Below are positions 35,001-46,509 of a stretch of DNA of 64,000 nt, one piece after another. Source of the stretch: Nymphaea colorata. Lineage: Eukaryota; Streptophyta; Magnoliopsida; Nymphaeales; Nymphaeaceae. The stretch's first letter is position 1. Each line of letters begins with the position of its first letter. The DNA lies in the NCBI RefSeq assembly GCF_008831285.2, contig NC_045142.1, forward strand, positions 14,883,354 through 14,947,353, given 5' to 3'. Below the pieces are notes generated by a model. It saw nothing but the letters and a program-made list of their open reading frames with translations. It was not told the DNA's origin and did no database searches. A program made the translations under genes and the position numbers.

Positions 35001-38000
35001 GAAATATGGATATCATCCTATCTTTAGCTTTTGAAAGACGTGGCATGGGAAAAGTAAAGTATCAAGGTTAGGTAACTTGGAGCAATGTTTTAAGGTGCAG
35101 CCTGCCAATCATCCATAACTGTGATCACATCTTTGGATATGGCATCATTACTTGCAAAACAAACAGATAGAGGACATGACAAATAATAAGATGCAAAGGT
35201 GTTATTGCTTTCTGTGCATTTGCCATTTTTTGGGACATTGGTTCTCTTTGACTGCTAATACCTTGACAAGGGAAAGAAGCGATTGCTGAACAAAAATGAA
35301 ATGCATTAACATTTTCATTATGTTCCAGTGGATCATTCAGAGAAACATATGTCTATTCATAAGCAGTTGCTGAGTGAGTGGCATTTTCTGCACTGGCTGT
35401 TATGTTAGATTGTGAAGCTTTACACACTTGTGGCCTTTTGCTTATTTCTTGTACTCTATGATTATGTTTGGGTGATACGGTGCTTAGTTTGTAGCTAACT
35501 TCAGTTAAAGGTAAAAAAAATGAGCCATGCAAAATGTTTCCATGCCACTTCAGAACAGGCTTTTTGGCCCCTTGTCATCTAAACTAAGTAACTAACTCTA
35601 TCTTTGATGGGCTATCTTACTCAATTTGAAAAGATCAATGTGCTTAAGAATACTCTCTGTCCGTTGTTGTCTGGTAAATGAGGATCTCAAGGGATGGTTG
35701 TCACACCTTTAAAGGTTTTCTTTCTTTTCCTGTTAAACAAGGTATCATTAGAAAAGGTTCCTATGATCCTATTATATACTTAAGATGTGTCCAACTGATA
35801 TTTCAATTTTCTCTTTCCTTTGTTTCCTATTATGAATTCAGTTAGCTTTTGGTTCCAGCTTAGCCTGTATTGTAACTTCTGGAATGGGATTGTCTTGTGC
35901 ACTTTAATGTTATCCTAAGTTATAAAGAAGGCTCAATCTTGTTTACAGGCTGAAACCTGAAGCTTCCAATAGGTCCTATTTATTTGGATAAAATTTTGAA
36001 AAAAATTTTGGAGGGTGTAAACTTTTACGTTTTTTTTTTCTCTTTTGTGGAGTATGTTTTTTTTTCCTGGATTCATGTTTTGGTTTAAAATTTTAATCAA
36101 GAAAATTAAGGGAAAGTTTTGTAGGTCAAGATAAAAAAATATAGGCAAGAGGGGAGGATGCTAGATGATAGGTAGTTGTACAAAAACTTTTCTGTGTAGG
36201 CCCAAACTAGATAGGAAAAGTTTTACCAGTTAAGTGTACCATATGCTTGGCTTGCCAAAGGCCCAAAACATGGAGAACTGCATGGATTATGCTCTTCAGA
36301 AGAAGCTTGGTCATTTTATGAATTGCCATTACCTTTTACTTAGAGGCAATGTCCTTATCTGCAGGGGGTTAAATGGTTAATTCTTTTTTTTTTTTGTTTT
36401 TGGTGTATAATAAGGTCGTGACTTAAACCAAAATGCTTTTTTCTTGTCTCGTGCATGTAGTTTCATGTAGTTTCAGATATGCAAGTAAGATCCAATAAGC
36501 ACAATCCTCATTGTTACCCCAACAACAGCCAACACTGATGCAACAATCAAATGACATATCACGAGAGACGCAACCAAGCATCTAGATCTGCATTTAAATA
36601 TGATCTAGATTTGCATCTAGTTCCTATTCTTATGATGCTTTCAATTGTGAATGGATGTTACTGTGTAGTGTTTGCTCTTGAAAAGTCAAAGTAAGGCAGT
36701 TTGCATGCAGCATCCATCCACCTGAATTTTTGGAGGAGAGCATTAATTTGTATGAGCTGTCACATCATGCACCAAAACAGGCCCTGTACCCACATCAATG
36801 TGATGCAGGTGCAGGTGTGGATTCAGCTCAGGTGCAGCTGACTTCATGTGCGCCCTTCTCATCTCTCTCTACATCTGGTAACCAGAAACTAGCAACGTTG
36901 AGAAGGAACAAACCAGCACACACCCTCTATATCTTTTTCCCCTCTTTCTCGCGTCTCTCCCATTCTCCTCCTCTCTTTTTTTCCCCTTCCCACTTTTCCT
37001 TCCCATTTTCCCCTTTTCAGTCATGCACGATAACAAACCATCCCCCTTCTCTTTTGAATCACATATGACTCCTCTCTGAAGAGGCCATTAAAATAAAACT
37101 TTTATTTTCGTTAATATAAATTTAGAATTAGATTAAATTAACCTTAACACAGAAATTTATTTAGTAAAAACTAAAAAGTCAAAAGAAAAAAATGTGCACA
37201 AATAAATCCATTATACAGATAATTAATTACATAATAGAAATTATATATATATATATATCCCCCCATACGTACACACACAAACTTGCCATATTTGCATTCA
37301 AGTTTCCATGAAAATTGCTGCAGCCAGGTGCACCCTGCAGCTGTGTGACATAAGTGTCAGAGCCTTATTGTAGCTACACAAGTTCTGCAGTTGTTAGCGA
37401 ATCATAGTCAGACCTTCACTGAGAAGGAAGTGGAGGTCCTGGTGACAAATGTGCATGAAAATTTCAATATGAAACTTGGTCAGATTGAGTTTCTGAATCT
37501 GCTTCCAATCTCTTAGAATTGTGAAGTTGGAGATAGTGCTATCCAAAACAAAGTTGGAAGAATGATATGGAGATATATTATAACCATATCAATTTATGCA
37601 TTCAACTTCAAGTGACTCATCTTCCATGTTCTAGTTTTCTTGTTCTGTAAATTCTCATTTACTATTCTTCTGTCTTCTTTAATGCTGAGAATGACCTTTC
37701 ACAGTTGGGACCAGGTCTGGCCAGAGTACATGAAGGATTAGTTGACTTGTCATTTCATGCTACATGACTTCCGTCTTATTTTGTTCTATAAAAATTGGTT
37801 TCCTAGTTCTAGGAGGATAAGTGTTTTGGAGCTTGGGTTGTACTTATTTAATGTCAGGCCTTGTTGATGTGCTTTTTTGTTTTTTAGCAGCCTGTTTGGC
37901 TGAAAATTATGGGCCCATATAAATGAGATAAGTAGAAGTTTTGTAGTTATAGATTCAAATTAAGCTTGCTCTAGTGGATTCTGTGGAGTATGTGCTGTCA

Positions 38001-39979
38001 GTTGATGGTTTTGGATCGCAGAACAACTTGGTTTACTAAACATGAATGATAGCAATAGGAGCATTCTATGTCGCACAAACACTTCGAATTGGTATCCCAG
38101 TTCAACTCGATTGATTGGTGGACGTACCTGCATACTTTGTTTACATCGTGAAACCCTTACAGTATTTACTGTTTTATGATCTTTATTTACTTGTGGTTTT
38201 CCTTTACTTGTTTTCTTTGCTTTTAAGGTCTGTCTTTGATGTAACATGTTTCAGTCTAGTTTCAAGTGAGGCACATTCATGTGCAATATTGAGTAATTTT
38301 CTGCAGTATGAAGTTGTTGATGCACATTGGATTTGTATGGCACAGGCAGCTGGTCACACAGATTTTTGGCCGAGTAGAATGGCAGTAGTTGCAAATGGTG
38401 TTGAGGCATTCATTAGAGAGTTTTTTGATCAAAATCCACTTAGTCACATTGGTATGGTGACTATAAAGGATGGAATTGCTCATTGTTTAACAGACCTAGG
38501 GAGCAGTCCAGATTCACATATAAAGGCTTTGCGTGCTAAGCTGGGATGCTCAGGTGAATCTTCTCTACAAAATGCACTGGATCTTGTTCGTGGCTATCTA
38601 AGCCAAATTCCACCATATGGCCATCGGGAAGTTTTAATCCTATATTCTGCTCTCAGTACATGTGATCCGGGAGATATAATGGAGACAATTCAGAATTGTA
38701 AGAAAACCAAGATAAGGTGTTCAGTGATTGGGCTATCTGCGGAAATTTATATCTGTAAACATCTTTGTGAGGAGACTGGTGGCTCATATACTGTGGCACT
38801 GGATGAGGTAATAAGGATCCAGACTGTATAATATTTCACATAAATAATTGAAGGTCTGAGACTCTGAATAAACATTACACTTTCTTGGCAGTCTCACTTC
38901 AAAGAATTGTTGCTCGAACATGCACCTCCACCTCCAGCTCTAGCAGAATTTGCAGTTGCCAACTTGATCAAGATGGGATTTCCACAGAGGGGAGCAGAGG
39001 GTGTCATTGCCATATGCTCCTGTCACAAGGAAGCTAAGATTGGTGGTGGTTACACTTGTCCAAGATGCAAAGCTCGTGTTTGTGACCTTCCTATTGAATG
39101 CCAAATTTGTGGTCTCACCCTTGTTTCTTCTCCTCACCTGGCAAGATCTTATCACCATCTTTTTCCAATTACACCCTTTGATGAAGTGCCTTCTTCCTTT
39201 TCAAATGGCTTGGTGCATACACTACCAAGAGCTTGCTTTGGTTGTCAGCAGAATTTTCCAGGTCCAGGTACTTAACCTATATATGCCTCAGTCTTCTATA
39301 ATTAAATGCTATCGACAAACATGCATTGGTATGGCGCTTCTACTCATTTTGTCTCATTAGGTGAACCAACATTCAGATGGGCAATTAGGAAATAAAGGTG
39401 CCCAGTAGCTCAGTTGATGCTGGAAAAAACAGGCATTCATTCTAGAACTGTGATATCTTGGTGTGGTGTCTGCTGACCTACTTGTAGTGCTTTCTTAGTA
39501 TAACACAGAAGTCTGAAGGGATCACACAAGTTATGAATCATGAAACTTAACGATATACTTTTTAGTCAGAATCTTAAAGTCATATTGCGTATGGTGTACG
39601 CTGGTAATCAGTTAAAGAATGGATAGTGAATCATTTTTACTTTTAGTGGTTCAGTTGTATTTTTGTAAAGCAGACCCTATATGTGTGATCTCTGTCTATC
39701 ATTTAGGGGAAAAACCATATCATATAAAAGAACTTTCTTTCTAGTGCCAGCAAGAACTGTATCCACCTGTTGCTGGATTTGAACTTATACAAGGCAGTGG
39801 ACTTGGTTCCTGGGTGCTTCTCTTGTCAGGATCCCTCTAGCTGCAGCTTGCTGGTATCTGTTAGGAGAAAAGAATGGAGGTTTTATTTCATAAAGAAGCA
39901 AACAGGATGGCCCATGCTTCTTCTAAATTTACAATAAAATTCAACATTTTGAAGTTTATGTCTCTCTCCTCTCTTTCTC

Positions 39980-40035
<56 letters not shown>

Positions 40036-40417
40036 CAGTCAGCGCCAAAGCTTCCAGGCCTCTTCATGTTTCTGCTCATATGTACATCCCATTGCTATAG
40101 CACTTCAACATTGTTTAAGCTTTTGTACTTGTAACTGTTTCTATCGCATGTTGTTGCTATCTCCTGTTAACGAGTTCGTTTTTCTTCCTTTTTTTTAAAA
40201 ATATTTTTCATATAACCTAAGGAGCGTATGAAGTGACATTGATCTGTCAATTAATTCCATTGAATTAAGCTGTTTCTATTGACATGCTGCAGGAAGCAAA
40301 TCAAGTGGCCGTGTTGCTTGCCCAAAGTGTGGGCGACACTTTTGCTTTGACTGTGATATTTACATTCATGAGAGCCTGCACAATTGTCCAGGATGTGAGA
40401 GCCAGCGGAGTTCCTGA
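32078..40417 (+). CDS. GTF2H2: TFIIH core subunit p44 (general transcription factor IIH subunit 2)
   Basis: p44 (yeast Ssl1) belongs to the TFIIH core, which opens promoters for RNA polymerase II and damaged DNA in nucleotide excision repair; it stimulates the XPD helicase. Exons (plus): 32078-32356, 38346-38807, 38892-39267 and 40293-40417. All junctions are GT-AG and phases agree (0,0,1), giving 413 aa, close to the roughly 420 aa of plant homologues. Residues 1-35 are acidic and low-complexity, followed by EAWERSYADERSW. The Ssl1-like vWA domain runs from about RYLFVVVDLSG (residue 83) through exon 2 (WPSRMAV, FIREFFDQNPLS, GHREVLILYSAL, CDPGDI). Exon 3 has the zinc segment CSCHKE..CPRCKARVC..CQICGLTL and exon 4 the RING-like CPKCGRHFCFDCDIYIH..CPGC. 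No disruption is seen. The first intron is 5989 bp, the second 84 bp and the third 1025 bp. Confidence 0.97.
32357..38345 (+). other. GTF2H2 intron 1 (5989 bp)
   Basis: Splice donor GTATGA and acceptor cacag bracket this intron, which joins VVVDLSG to AAGHTDF at the vWA boundary. No transposon protein or host exon was recognised inside. It holds a CT-rich tract at about 36915-37050 and a short (AT)n at 37240-37258. Confidence 0.85.
39985..40034. repeat. (TA)n array in GTF2H2 intron 3
   Basis: An uninterrupted TA dinucleotide run of about 50 bp within the third intron, far from the splice sites. Confidence 0.95.
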
Positions 40418-41152
40418 CCTGCTGCAGTTGAAAAATTCTGCTTTCTATGTGAAGCAATGTGATTAATTTATAGTTATGTGGATTATTTTTAAGCTGACGC
40501 ATTACAAAATATGTTGAGATCCATTTTGCGGCATTAGGGTTGAGGCAATGTGTTCTTTTTGTTGCCTCCAATGCAAATTTCTTGCTTATTCATTATTATT
40601 CTAGGCGGAAACAAACCATGCTGGATAGACCTGATTAGCAGAAGCAAGATAGATATGCTTGGTGCCAATGTAGCCAAGGTAAATCACTTCTTATGAATAT
40701 ATGCAGGCTTGTTAATGAAAGAGAAAAGAGGAGAACTTTTAAAATCCCACCAAGGATAGGGACTAAAGTGCATCCGTCAAAGAATGCAGAAACTGGGAGG
40801 GATGGTAATCTGAGTACTGGTGCAACAATCAAGAAGCGAAGATAGTAACAATATTAATCTCTTTCTCTGTTCAGATGCCTTCTTTTATGTAGCCGGACGA
40901 CTTTTTCACCAGCCGATGCCTTGGGCTCACCTTAGTTGTTCAAAACAGTTCACTTTTCAAATTTAGGTTCATGTGCATATCCATTCTTGTTTCATATTGT
41001 TTCTTATGATCAAGACTTGGGCTTAGGAATAAAGTGGGTTGCTTTGGGCCTTGGATTGATTACCCCCAAATAAAGCACCATGAAGGTCAATAAATCGTGC
41101 TGATAGGCAAGGTCTCTTCTCTATTTCATTAGAACATGGACAAATGTTTTTA
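40418..41152. other. GTF2H2 3' flank up to the Copia insertion
   Basis: Probably the 3'UTR and downstream sequence. No further gene or repeat was recognised. Confidence 0.5.
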
Positions 41153-41157
41153 TAATC

Positions 41158-41406
41158 TGTTGATAGATTGTGGGTTTCGGGTCCGGATCCATACCCGACC
41201 CGCCTTGTAGCCCGTTTTGGGCTCTACTTAAGTCATGTAACCCTAATCCTTATGAGTTAATGATAATCTTTAGAGAGAGAGAGTCTGGCTGCTAGTGGGC
41301 ACCAACTCCTCCTCATTCGTGGTTTTTTCTCCCTCGTGTTGAGGGTTTTCCACGTTACATCGTGATCATTGTTTCTCTTCTTCTTCGTCTTGTTCGTATT
41401 TCTACA
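41158..41406 (+). repeat. Copia 5' LTR
   Basis: 249 bp, starting TGTTGATAGA and ending TTTCTACA, with TG...CA termini. It is identical to the 3' LTR at 46256-46504. Confidence 0.98.
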
Positions 41407-41419
41407 TGGTATCAGAGCC
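41407..41419 (+). other. Copia primer-binding site (initiator Met-tRNA)
   Basis: TGGTATCAGAGCC directly follows the 5' LTR and is complementary to the 3' end of plant initiator Met-tRNA, the primer for minus-strand synthesis in most plant Copia elements. Confidence 0.95.
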
Positions 41420-41935
41420 GTGAAGTTCCGGCGTTTTTGGTTGTCTTTTGCCCGTGTTAGAGGAGAATCGCCCGACACTGTTCATCGTCTCGCCCGTGCC
41501 CGACGCTCGTGCCCGAGCGTCGACTGTCACCCCGCCGCCGTCTCCGCCCAGCGCCGCCCTGATCAACGCCGATCAGGATTCCGCCGTCTCCGCCTAGTGA
41601 CAACCGGCCCAGCGACGCCCTGGTTAGCGCAGCCGCTTCCGCCCAGCGTCGGCCTGCCCAGCGGCGTTCCCGTTCTGCTGCTTCCGCCCAGCGTCGGCCT
41701 GCCCAAACGACGACCTGTCCAGCGGCGGTCTTTTTCCGCCCAACGCCGTGTCCTTTTCCGGCGCCGTGCCGCTCTGCCTGGTCTGTTTCCGCCCAGCGCC
41801 GCGCCGACTGCCTGGTCTGTTCCCGCCCAGCGCCGCGCCGCTTTGCCTGGTTCTGTTTCCTGCTCTCTGTCCGTTTTTTGGTGTTGTATCGTGTGATTGC
41901 TTCTTGCTGCCCTTGCTGCCTACTGGTCTGTGATT
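41420..41935 (+). other. Copia 5' leader with GC-rich internal repeats
   Basis: The 516-bp untranslated leader between PBS and the polyprotein ATG is far more GC-rich than its surroundings. From about 41590 to 41860 it contains repeated units around 'ccgcccagcg', with variants of 'gtcggcctgcccagcg' and 'ccgcgccg..tgcctggt'. Packaging or translation signals would be expected here, but none can be assigned by eye. Confidence 0.75.
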
Positions 41936-44900
41936 ATGGCAGCCTCTTCCTCGTCAACCGTCAACACCAATCCCACTGAAATAGGGGCTTTTAGAACGGA
42001 GAATGTTCCCATGCAGGTCATCACTCTTCGCCTCACCAAGGATAATTATTTCTCGTGGTCGCCTGCTATGACCATGGGGATTGCTGGCCGTGGTCGCATG
42101 GCCTATATTGATGGGAGCAACCCCGAACCAGCAAGAACAAGTGATGTGTGGCATACTTGGTTTCTTGAGGATAATCAAGTGAAAACTTGGATTGTCAATT
42201 CCGTTTCCGCCGATATTCAGCCCCTTATCCTTCGGAAGAAGACTGCTAGAGACATGTGGGTGGTCCTCGAGCAAATGTATGGCCAAAAGAAGACCGCAAT
42301 TCGTACTTACCAAGTAATGAAGACAGTCTATGGCATTCGACAAGGGACCTCGTCTGTTGCAGAGTACTATGGGGCTTTGAAAGCCAAGTGGGAAGAGCTT
42401 GACTATCATTCTGATATTCCTTGGCATTGTCCCCATGATCAGGCGCTCTATGTTGCTCATGAATGGGAAAACAGGGTGTTCCTATTTTTAGCAGGTTTAA
42501 ATGATGAGTTTGAAGGTGTTCGAAGTCAGATTTTGAATTCAGGGGAGGTGTCCAGTATTGAAGATGTGTACTCCTGTGTTGAAGCGGAAGAACAGCGAAG
42601 GCTTGTTACAAAAGAAGGGAAGAGGGAACTTGTGCCCTATAACGAGAGATCTGCTCTCGTGAGTCGTGGTCCTGGCGGCCCATCTAGGTCTCTTCGCCGG
42701 TGCACTCACTGCAAGAAGACAGGTCACACTGTGGATTATTGCTGGGATCTTCATCCAGAAAAGAAGGGGAACAGAGGGAGATCTTTGACTGGGAGAACGC
42801 CCGTGTCTGAGGTGCAAGCCTCTAGTGGAGAAAAAGTCTCCATTTCTGCTGACCAGCTTCGTGAACTAAGGGCTTATTTGGGCAGGCTCGATGTCAACAA
42901 GACTGAGACCTCAGAGGGAACTACAGCTAATCATGCTCTTGCAGCTATTGGCAATCAAGGTAACTCTTCTGTGGGGGAATGGATTGTCGATAGTGGTGCT
43001 ACTCATCACATGACAGGTAACCCAAAATTGTTTCATGAGTATAAGTTGTCCTCGGGAAGGGAACGTGTTTCTCTTGCAGATGGTTCCTCTACCTGTGTGG
43101 CAGGCGAAGGCACTCTGTCCTTGTTGGACAAATTTCATGTGCAGGGCGCTTTACATGTTCCCCAGTTTCCTTTAAATCTCTTATCAGTCAGTAGACTTAC
43201 TAAAGAATTGAATTGTGAACTTATATTCTCTGCCGATCGTTGTGTTTTGCAGGACTTGGTGACAGGGAAGAGGATTGGGATTGGTTTAGCTTCTGATGGA
43301 TTATATCGTCTTCCCATACGTGTGGCTACTGCTCTGTTGACAGCGATCCGCAAGACAGATAAGAGAAGAGAAGATTGTCTTCAGTCTTTTATGTACTGGC
43401 ATGAACGTTTTGGGCATTTACCTTTTGGGATTTTGAAACATTTGTTTCCAAACTTGTGTTCCTCCTTTGATGTGTCTTCCATTTCTTGTGATGTTTGTCA
43501 GTTTGCCAAACATGTGAGGGCTTCGTACCCTCTTTCTTCTAGTTGTGCTAATGAAGCTTTTTCTCTGATTCACTCTGATGTATGGGGACCTTCGGGCATT
43601 CATACCCGTCAAGGTTTCCAGTATTTTATCACTTTCATTGATGATTTCTCTCGTGCTACATTTATATACTTGTTAAAAGACCGCAGCGAGGTTCCTCGAA
43701 TCATCGAGACATTTATTCTTCTTGTGCATACCCAGTATGGTGCGAATGTTAAAACTTTCAGGTCCGATAATGCCCGTGAGTACATGTGTCGGCCTGTTGA
43801 GGAGTTTCTTAGACAACGGGGGATTGTTCACGAGACATCCTGTAGTTACACCCCCCCTCAAAATGGGGTAGCTGAAAGGAAAAATCGTCAACTTCTTAAT
43901 GTCACCAGGGCTCTTTTGTTTCAGAGAAATCTTCCTAAACACTATTGGGGTGATGCAGTTCTTACTAGTGCCTATCTTATTAACCGCATGCCCAGTCGTG
44001 TTTTGAATGGTAGGACTCCCCACTCGTTGCTTCCTGGCAGTCGTCCACCATTTCCTCTTCCTCCTCGTGTTTTTGGTTGTGTATGTTTTATCCATGATCA
44101 CAGTCCAAATGTCAAGAAACTTGATCCTAGGTCTATCAAAGGTGTCTTTGTTGGATACTCCCCTACGCAAAAAGGATACAAATGTATTGATCCTATTACT
44201 GGTCGAGCTTATGTTACGAGGGATGTTACCTTCTTGGAACATGCCTCTTACTTTGGTGTGAATCCTCTTCAGGGGGAGCAGTCTGTGGGCAGAGAAGAGT
44301 ATTCTCAGAGACAGGAACTTCAGTTTATAGATTTTTTGGACTACAAGAAAACAGAATCACTTAATACTGTTGATGTGCCTGAGAATGAGGAAAGGGGTGA
44401 CAATAGCATTGAGAAGGAAGGCCCTCAGTTGTTTGGACAGTTCTACTCTAGACGAGGTACTCGGACAGAGGTGATGACTTGTGATGCTAGATCTACTTCC
44501 AATCCCAATGCCACTCCTTCCCTGGATGAACCAAGTCCTACCGAGGAGACCGTGGAGACCCATGATGAGGTTGAAAAGAAGAATGACGATCTTCCCATTG
44601 CCCTGAGAAAGGGTGTCAGGTCATGTACTCAACACCCTATTGGTAATTTTGTTTCTTATTCCAGACTTGGGAAAGATTACAAGTGTTTTGTTTCTACTCT
44701 TTCTTTGGCTGTGATTCCCAGGACTGTCGCTGAAGCTCAAAGTGACTCCAAGTGGGCCGATGCAATGAAAGAAGAAATAGATGCCCTAAGAAGAAACTTG
44801 ACATGGGAAGTGGTGAAGATTCCTGAAGCCGCTCACCTAGTTGGATCCAAATGGGTGTATACCATCAAGTACAAACCAGATGGGAGTGTTGAAAGATATA

Positions 44901-46261
44901 AAGCTCGACTTGTGGCCAAGGGATTTAGCCAGAAATATGGAATTGATTACTTGGAAACCTTTGCTCCTGTTGCGAAAATGAAGACTGTGAGGGTGGTTAT
45001 ATCCCTAGCTGTGATGAAGGAGTGGAAGATGTATCAACTGGATGTTAAGAATGCATTCCTCAATGGTGACCTCGAAGAAGAAGTATATATGCATATGCCT
45101 CCAGGATATGAAGAACCAGAAATGTGTTGTAAGCTGAAAAAGGCATTGTATGGCCTTAAGCAATCGCCCAGAGCGTGGTTTGAACGACTGAGAAGAGTGA
45201 TGATACGTCATGGATACAAACAAGGAAATGGAGATCACACTCTGTTTGTGAAGAAGAAGGAGAGCAAGGTTACTCTCCTGCTCGTCTACGTAGATGACAT
45301 GATTGTTACTGGAGATGATGAGGAAGAGATTATCAAGCTAAAAGGGTTACTGGCTACAGAATTCGACCTCAAAGATCTTGGAAAACTAAGGTATTTTCTT
45401 GGTATGGAGGTTGCTAGGTCTAGTACTGGTCTTGTACTAAACCAAAGGAAATATACATTAGACCTGCTGGAAGAAACTGGTAAATTGGGATGTAGACCTA
45501 CTCCTACCCCTTTTGACACTGGGCACAAGTTGAGTCTCAGAGATGGAGAGCCTCTCTGTGAAGAAGACAAGGGAAGATATCAACGTTTGGTTGGGAAGCT
45601 AATTTATCTTACCCTCACGAGACCTGATATCACCTTTGTGGTGAATGTTTTGAGCCAATTCATGCATGCGCCAACCGATGCACATCTGAAGGCTGTGGAC
45701 AGAGTGCTATGCTACCTGAAGAAAAATCCTGGTAAGGGACTCCTGTATGTGAAACAAGAGACTGTGGAAATCGAGGGCTATTCTGATGCGGATTGGGCAG
45801 GTTGTGGTGATACCAGACGATCCACTACAGGGTACTGTGTCTACTTGGGAGGAAACCTTGTTGTATGGAGGAGCAAGAGACAGGATGTTTGCTCTAGATC
45901 CAGTGCAGAGGCAGAATATAGGGCAGTTGCTATGGGAGTGTCAGAGTTATTATGGTTGAAGATATTGTTGACTGACATTGGAATAGAGATTGAAGGACCT
46001 ATGAAGATGTATTGTGATAACAAGTCTGCAATCAACTTAGCCAACAATCCTGTACTTCACGACAGAACAAAACATGTTGAAATTGATCGTCACTTCATTC
46101 GGGAAAGGATTGATGCGAAAGAGTTGATCTTACCTTACATGAAGTCTGAAGACCAAACTGCTGATGTTCTGACGAAAGCTCTTCCTTCAGCTTCATTTGA
46201 GAGGAATGTATCCAAGTTGGGCATGTTTGATATGTACGCCCAACTTGAGGGGGAGTGTTGA
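41936..46261 (+). CDS. Copia gag-pol polyprotein, intact
   Basis: One 1441-aa frame starts at ATG 41936 (MAASSSS) and stops at TGA inside the first bases of the 3' LTR. Order: gag with a Copia-type N-terminus (LTKDNYFSW); CCHC knuckle CTHCKKTGHTVDYC from residue 256; aspartic protease DSGATHHMTG with Asp352; integrase zinc region (His489 in WHERFGH, CDVC) and catalytic D548, D611 and E647, with the expected 35-residue D-E gap; reverse transcriptase with Asp1036 (LDVKNAF) and YVDD at 1118-1121; RNase H with Asp1284 (SDADWAG) and SSAEAEYRA. Every catalytic residue I could check is present and there is no internal stop, so the element may be autonomous. Confidence 0.98.
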   Translation: MAASSSSTVNTNPTEIGAFRTENVPMQVITLRLTKDNYFSWSPAMTMGIAGRGRMAYIDGSNPEPARTSDVWHTWFLEDNQVKTWIVNSVSADIQPLILRKKTARDMWVVLEQMYGQKKTAIRTYQVMKTVYGIRQGTSSVAEYYGALKAKWEELDYHSDIPWHCPHDQALYVAHEWENRVFLFLAGLNDEFEGVRSQILNSGEVSSIEDVYSCVEAEEQRRLVTKEGKRELVPYNERSALVSRGPGGPSRSLRRCTHCKKTGHTVDYCWDLHPEKKGNRGRSLTGRTPVSEVQASSGEKVSISADQLRELRAYLGRLDVNKTETSEGTTANHALAAIGNQGNSSVGEWIVDSGATHHMTGNPKLFHEYKLSSGRERVSLADGSSTCVAGEGTLSLLDKFHVQGALHVPQFPLNLLSVSRLTKELNCELIFSADRCVLQDLVTGKRIGIGLASDGLYRLPIRVATALLTAIRKTDKRREDCLQSFMYWHERFGHLPFGILKHLFPNLCSSFDVSSISCDVCQFAKHVRASYPLSSSCANEAFSLIHSDVWGPSGIHTRQGFQYFITFIDDFSRATFIYLLKDRSEVPRIIETFILLVHTQYGANVKTFRSDNAREYMCRPVEEFLRQRGIVHETSCSYTPPQNGVAERKNRQLLNVTRALLFQRNLPKHYWGDAVLTSAYLINRMPSRVLNGRTPHSLLPGSRPPFPLPPRVFGCVCFIHDHSPNVKKLDPRSIKGVFVGYSPTQKGYKCIDPITGRAYVTRDVTFLEHASYFGVNPLQGEQSVGREEYSQRQELQFIDFLDYKKTESLNTVDVPENEERGDNSIEKEGPQLFGQFYSRRGTRTEVMTCDARSTSNPNATPSLDEPSPTEETVETHDEVEKKNDDLPIALRKGVRSCTQHPIGNFVSYSRLGKDYKCFVSTLSLAVIPRTVAEAQSDSKWADAMKEEIDALRRNLTWEVVKIPEAAHLVGSKWVYTIKYKPDGSVERYKARLVAKGFSQKYGIDYLETFAPVAKMKTVRVVISLAVMKEWKMYQLDVKNAFLNGDLEEEVYMHMPPGYEEPEMCCKLKKALYGLKQSPRAWFERLRRVMIRHGYKQGNGDHTLFVKKKESKVTLLLVYVDDMIVTGDDEEEIIKLKGLLATEFDLKDLGKLRYFLGMEVARSSTGLVLNQRKYTLDLLEETGKLGCRPTPTPFDTGHKLSLRDGEPLCEEDKGRYQRLVGKLIYLTLTRPDITFVVNVLSQFMHAPTDAHLKAVDRVLCYLKKNPGKGLLYVKQETVEIEGYSDADWAGCGDTRRSTTGYCVYLGGNLVVWRSKRQDVCSRSSAEAEYRAVAMGVSELLWLKILLTDIGIEIEGPMKMYCDNKSAINLANNPVLHDRTKHVEIDRHFIRERIDAKELILPYMKSEDQTADVLTKALPSASFERNVSKLGMFDMYAQLEGEC

Positions 46262-46504
46262 TAGATTGTGGGTTTCGGGTCCGGATCCATACCCGACCCG
46301 CCTTGTAGCCCGTTTTGGGCTCTACTTAAGTCATGTAACCCTAATCCTTATGAGTTAATGATAATCTTTAGAGAGAGAGAGTCTGGCTGCTAGTGGGCAC
46401 CAACTCCTCCTCATTCGTGGTTTTTTCTCCCTCGTGTTGAGGGTTTTCCACGTTACATCGTGATCATTGTTTCTCTTCTTCTTCGTCTTGTTCGTATTTC
46501 TACA
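46256..46504 (+). repeat. Copia 3' LTR
   Basis: 249 bp, identical to the 5' LTR. It is preceded by the polypurine tract at about 46247-46255 and followed by the TAATC target duplication. Confidence 0.98.
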
Positions 46505-46509
46505 TAATC

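Larger units (their letters stand above)
41153..46509 (+). mobile_element. Complete Copia LTR retrotransposon
   Basis: The element is 41158-46504 (5347 bp), flanked by perfect TAATC target duplications at 41153-41157 and 46505-46509. It has two 249-bp LTRs that are identical over their whole length, a PBS directly after the 5' LTR, one uninterrupted gag-pol frame and a polypurine tract (gagggggag) directly before the 3' LTR. Identical LTRs mean a very recent insertion. Element size and short LTRs would suit the Ale/Retrofit group, but this is inference. Confidence 0.98.

Noticed and set aside
38115-38345. Open frame continuing upstream of GTF2H2 exon 2
   Set aside because: It has no similarity to p44. 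The acceptor at 38344-38345 and the fit with exon 1 place it in the intron.
41954-46047. Several antisense frames across the Copia polyprotein
   Set aside because: They are shadows of the intact sense frame; none has recognisable domains.
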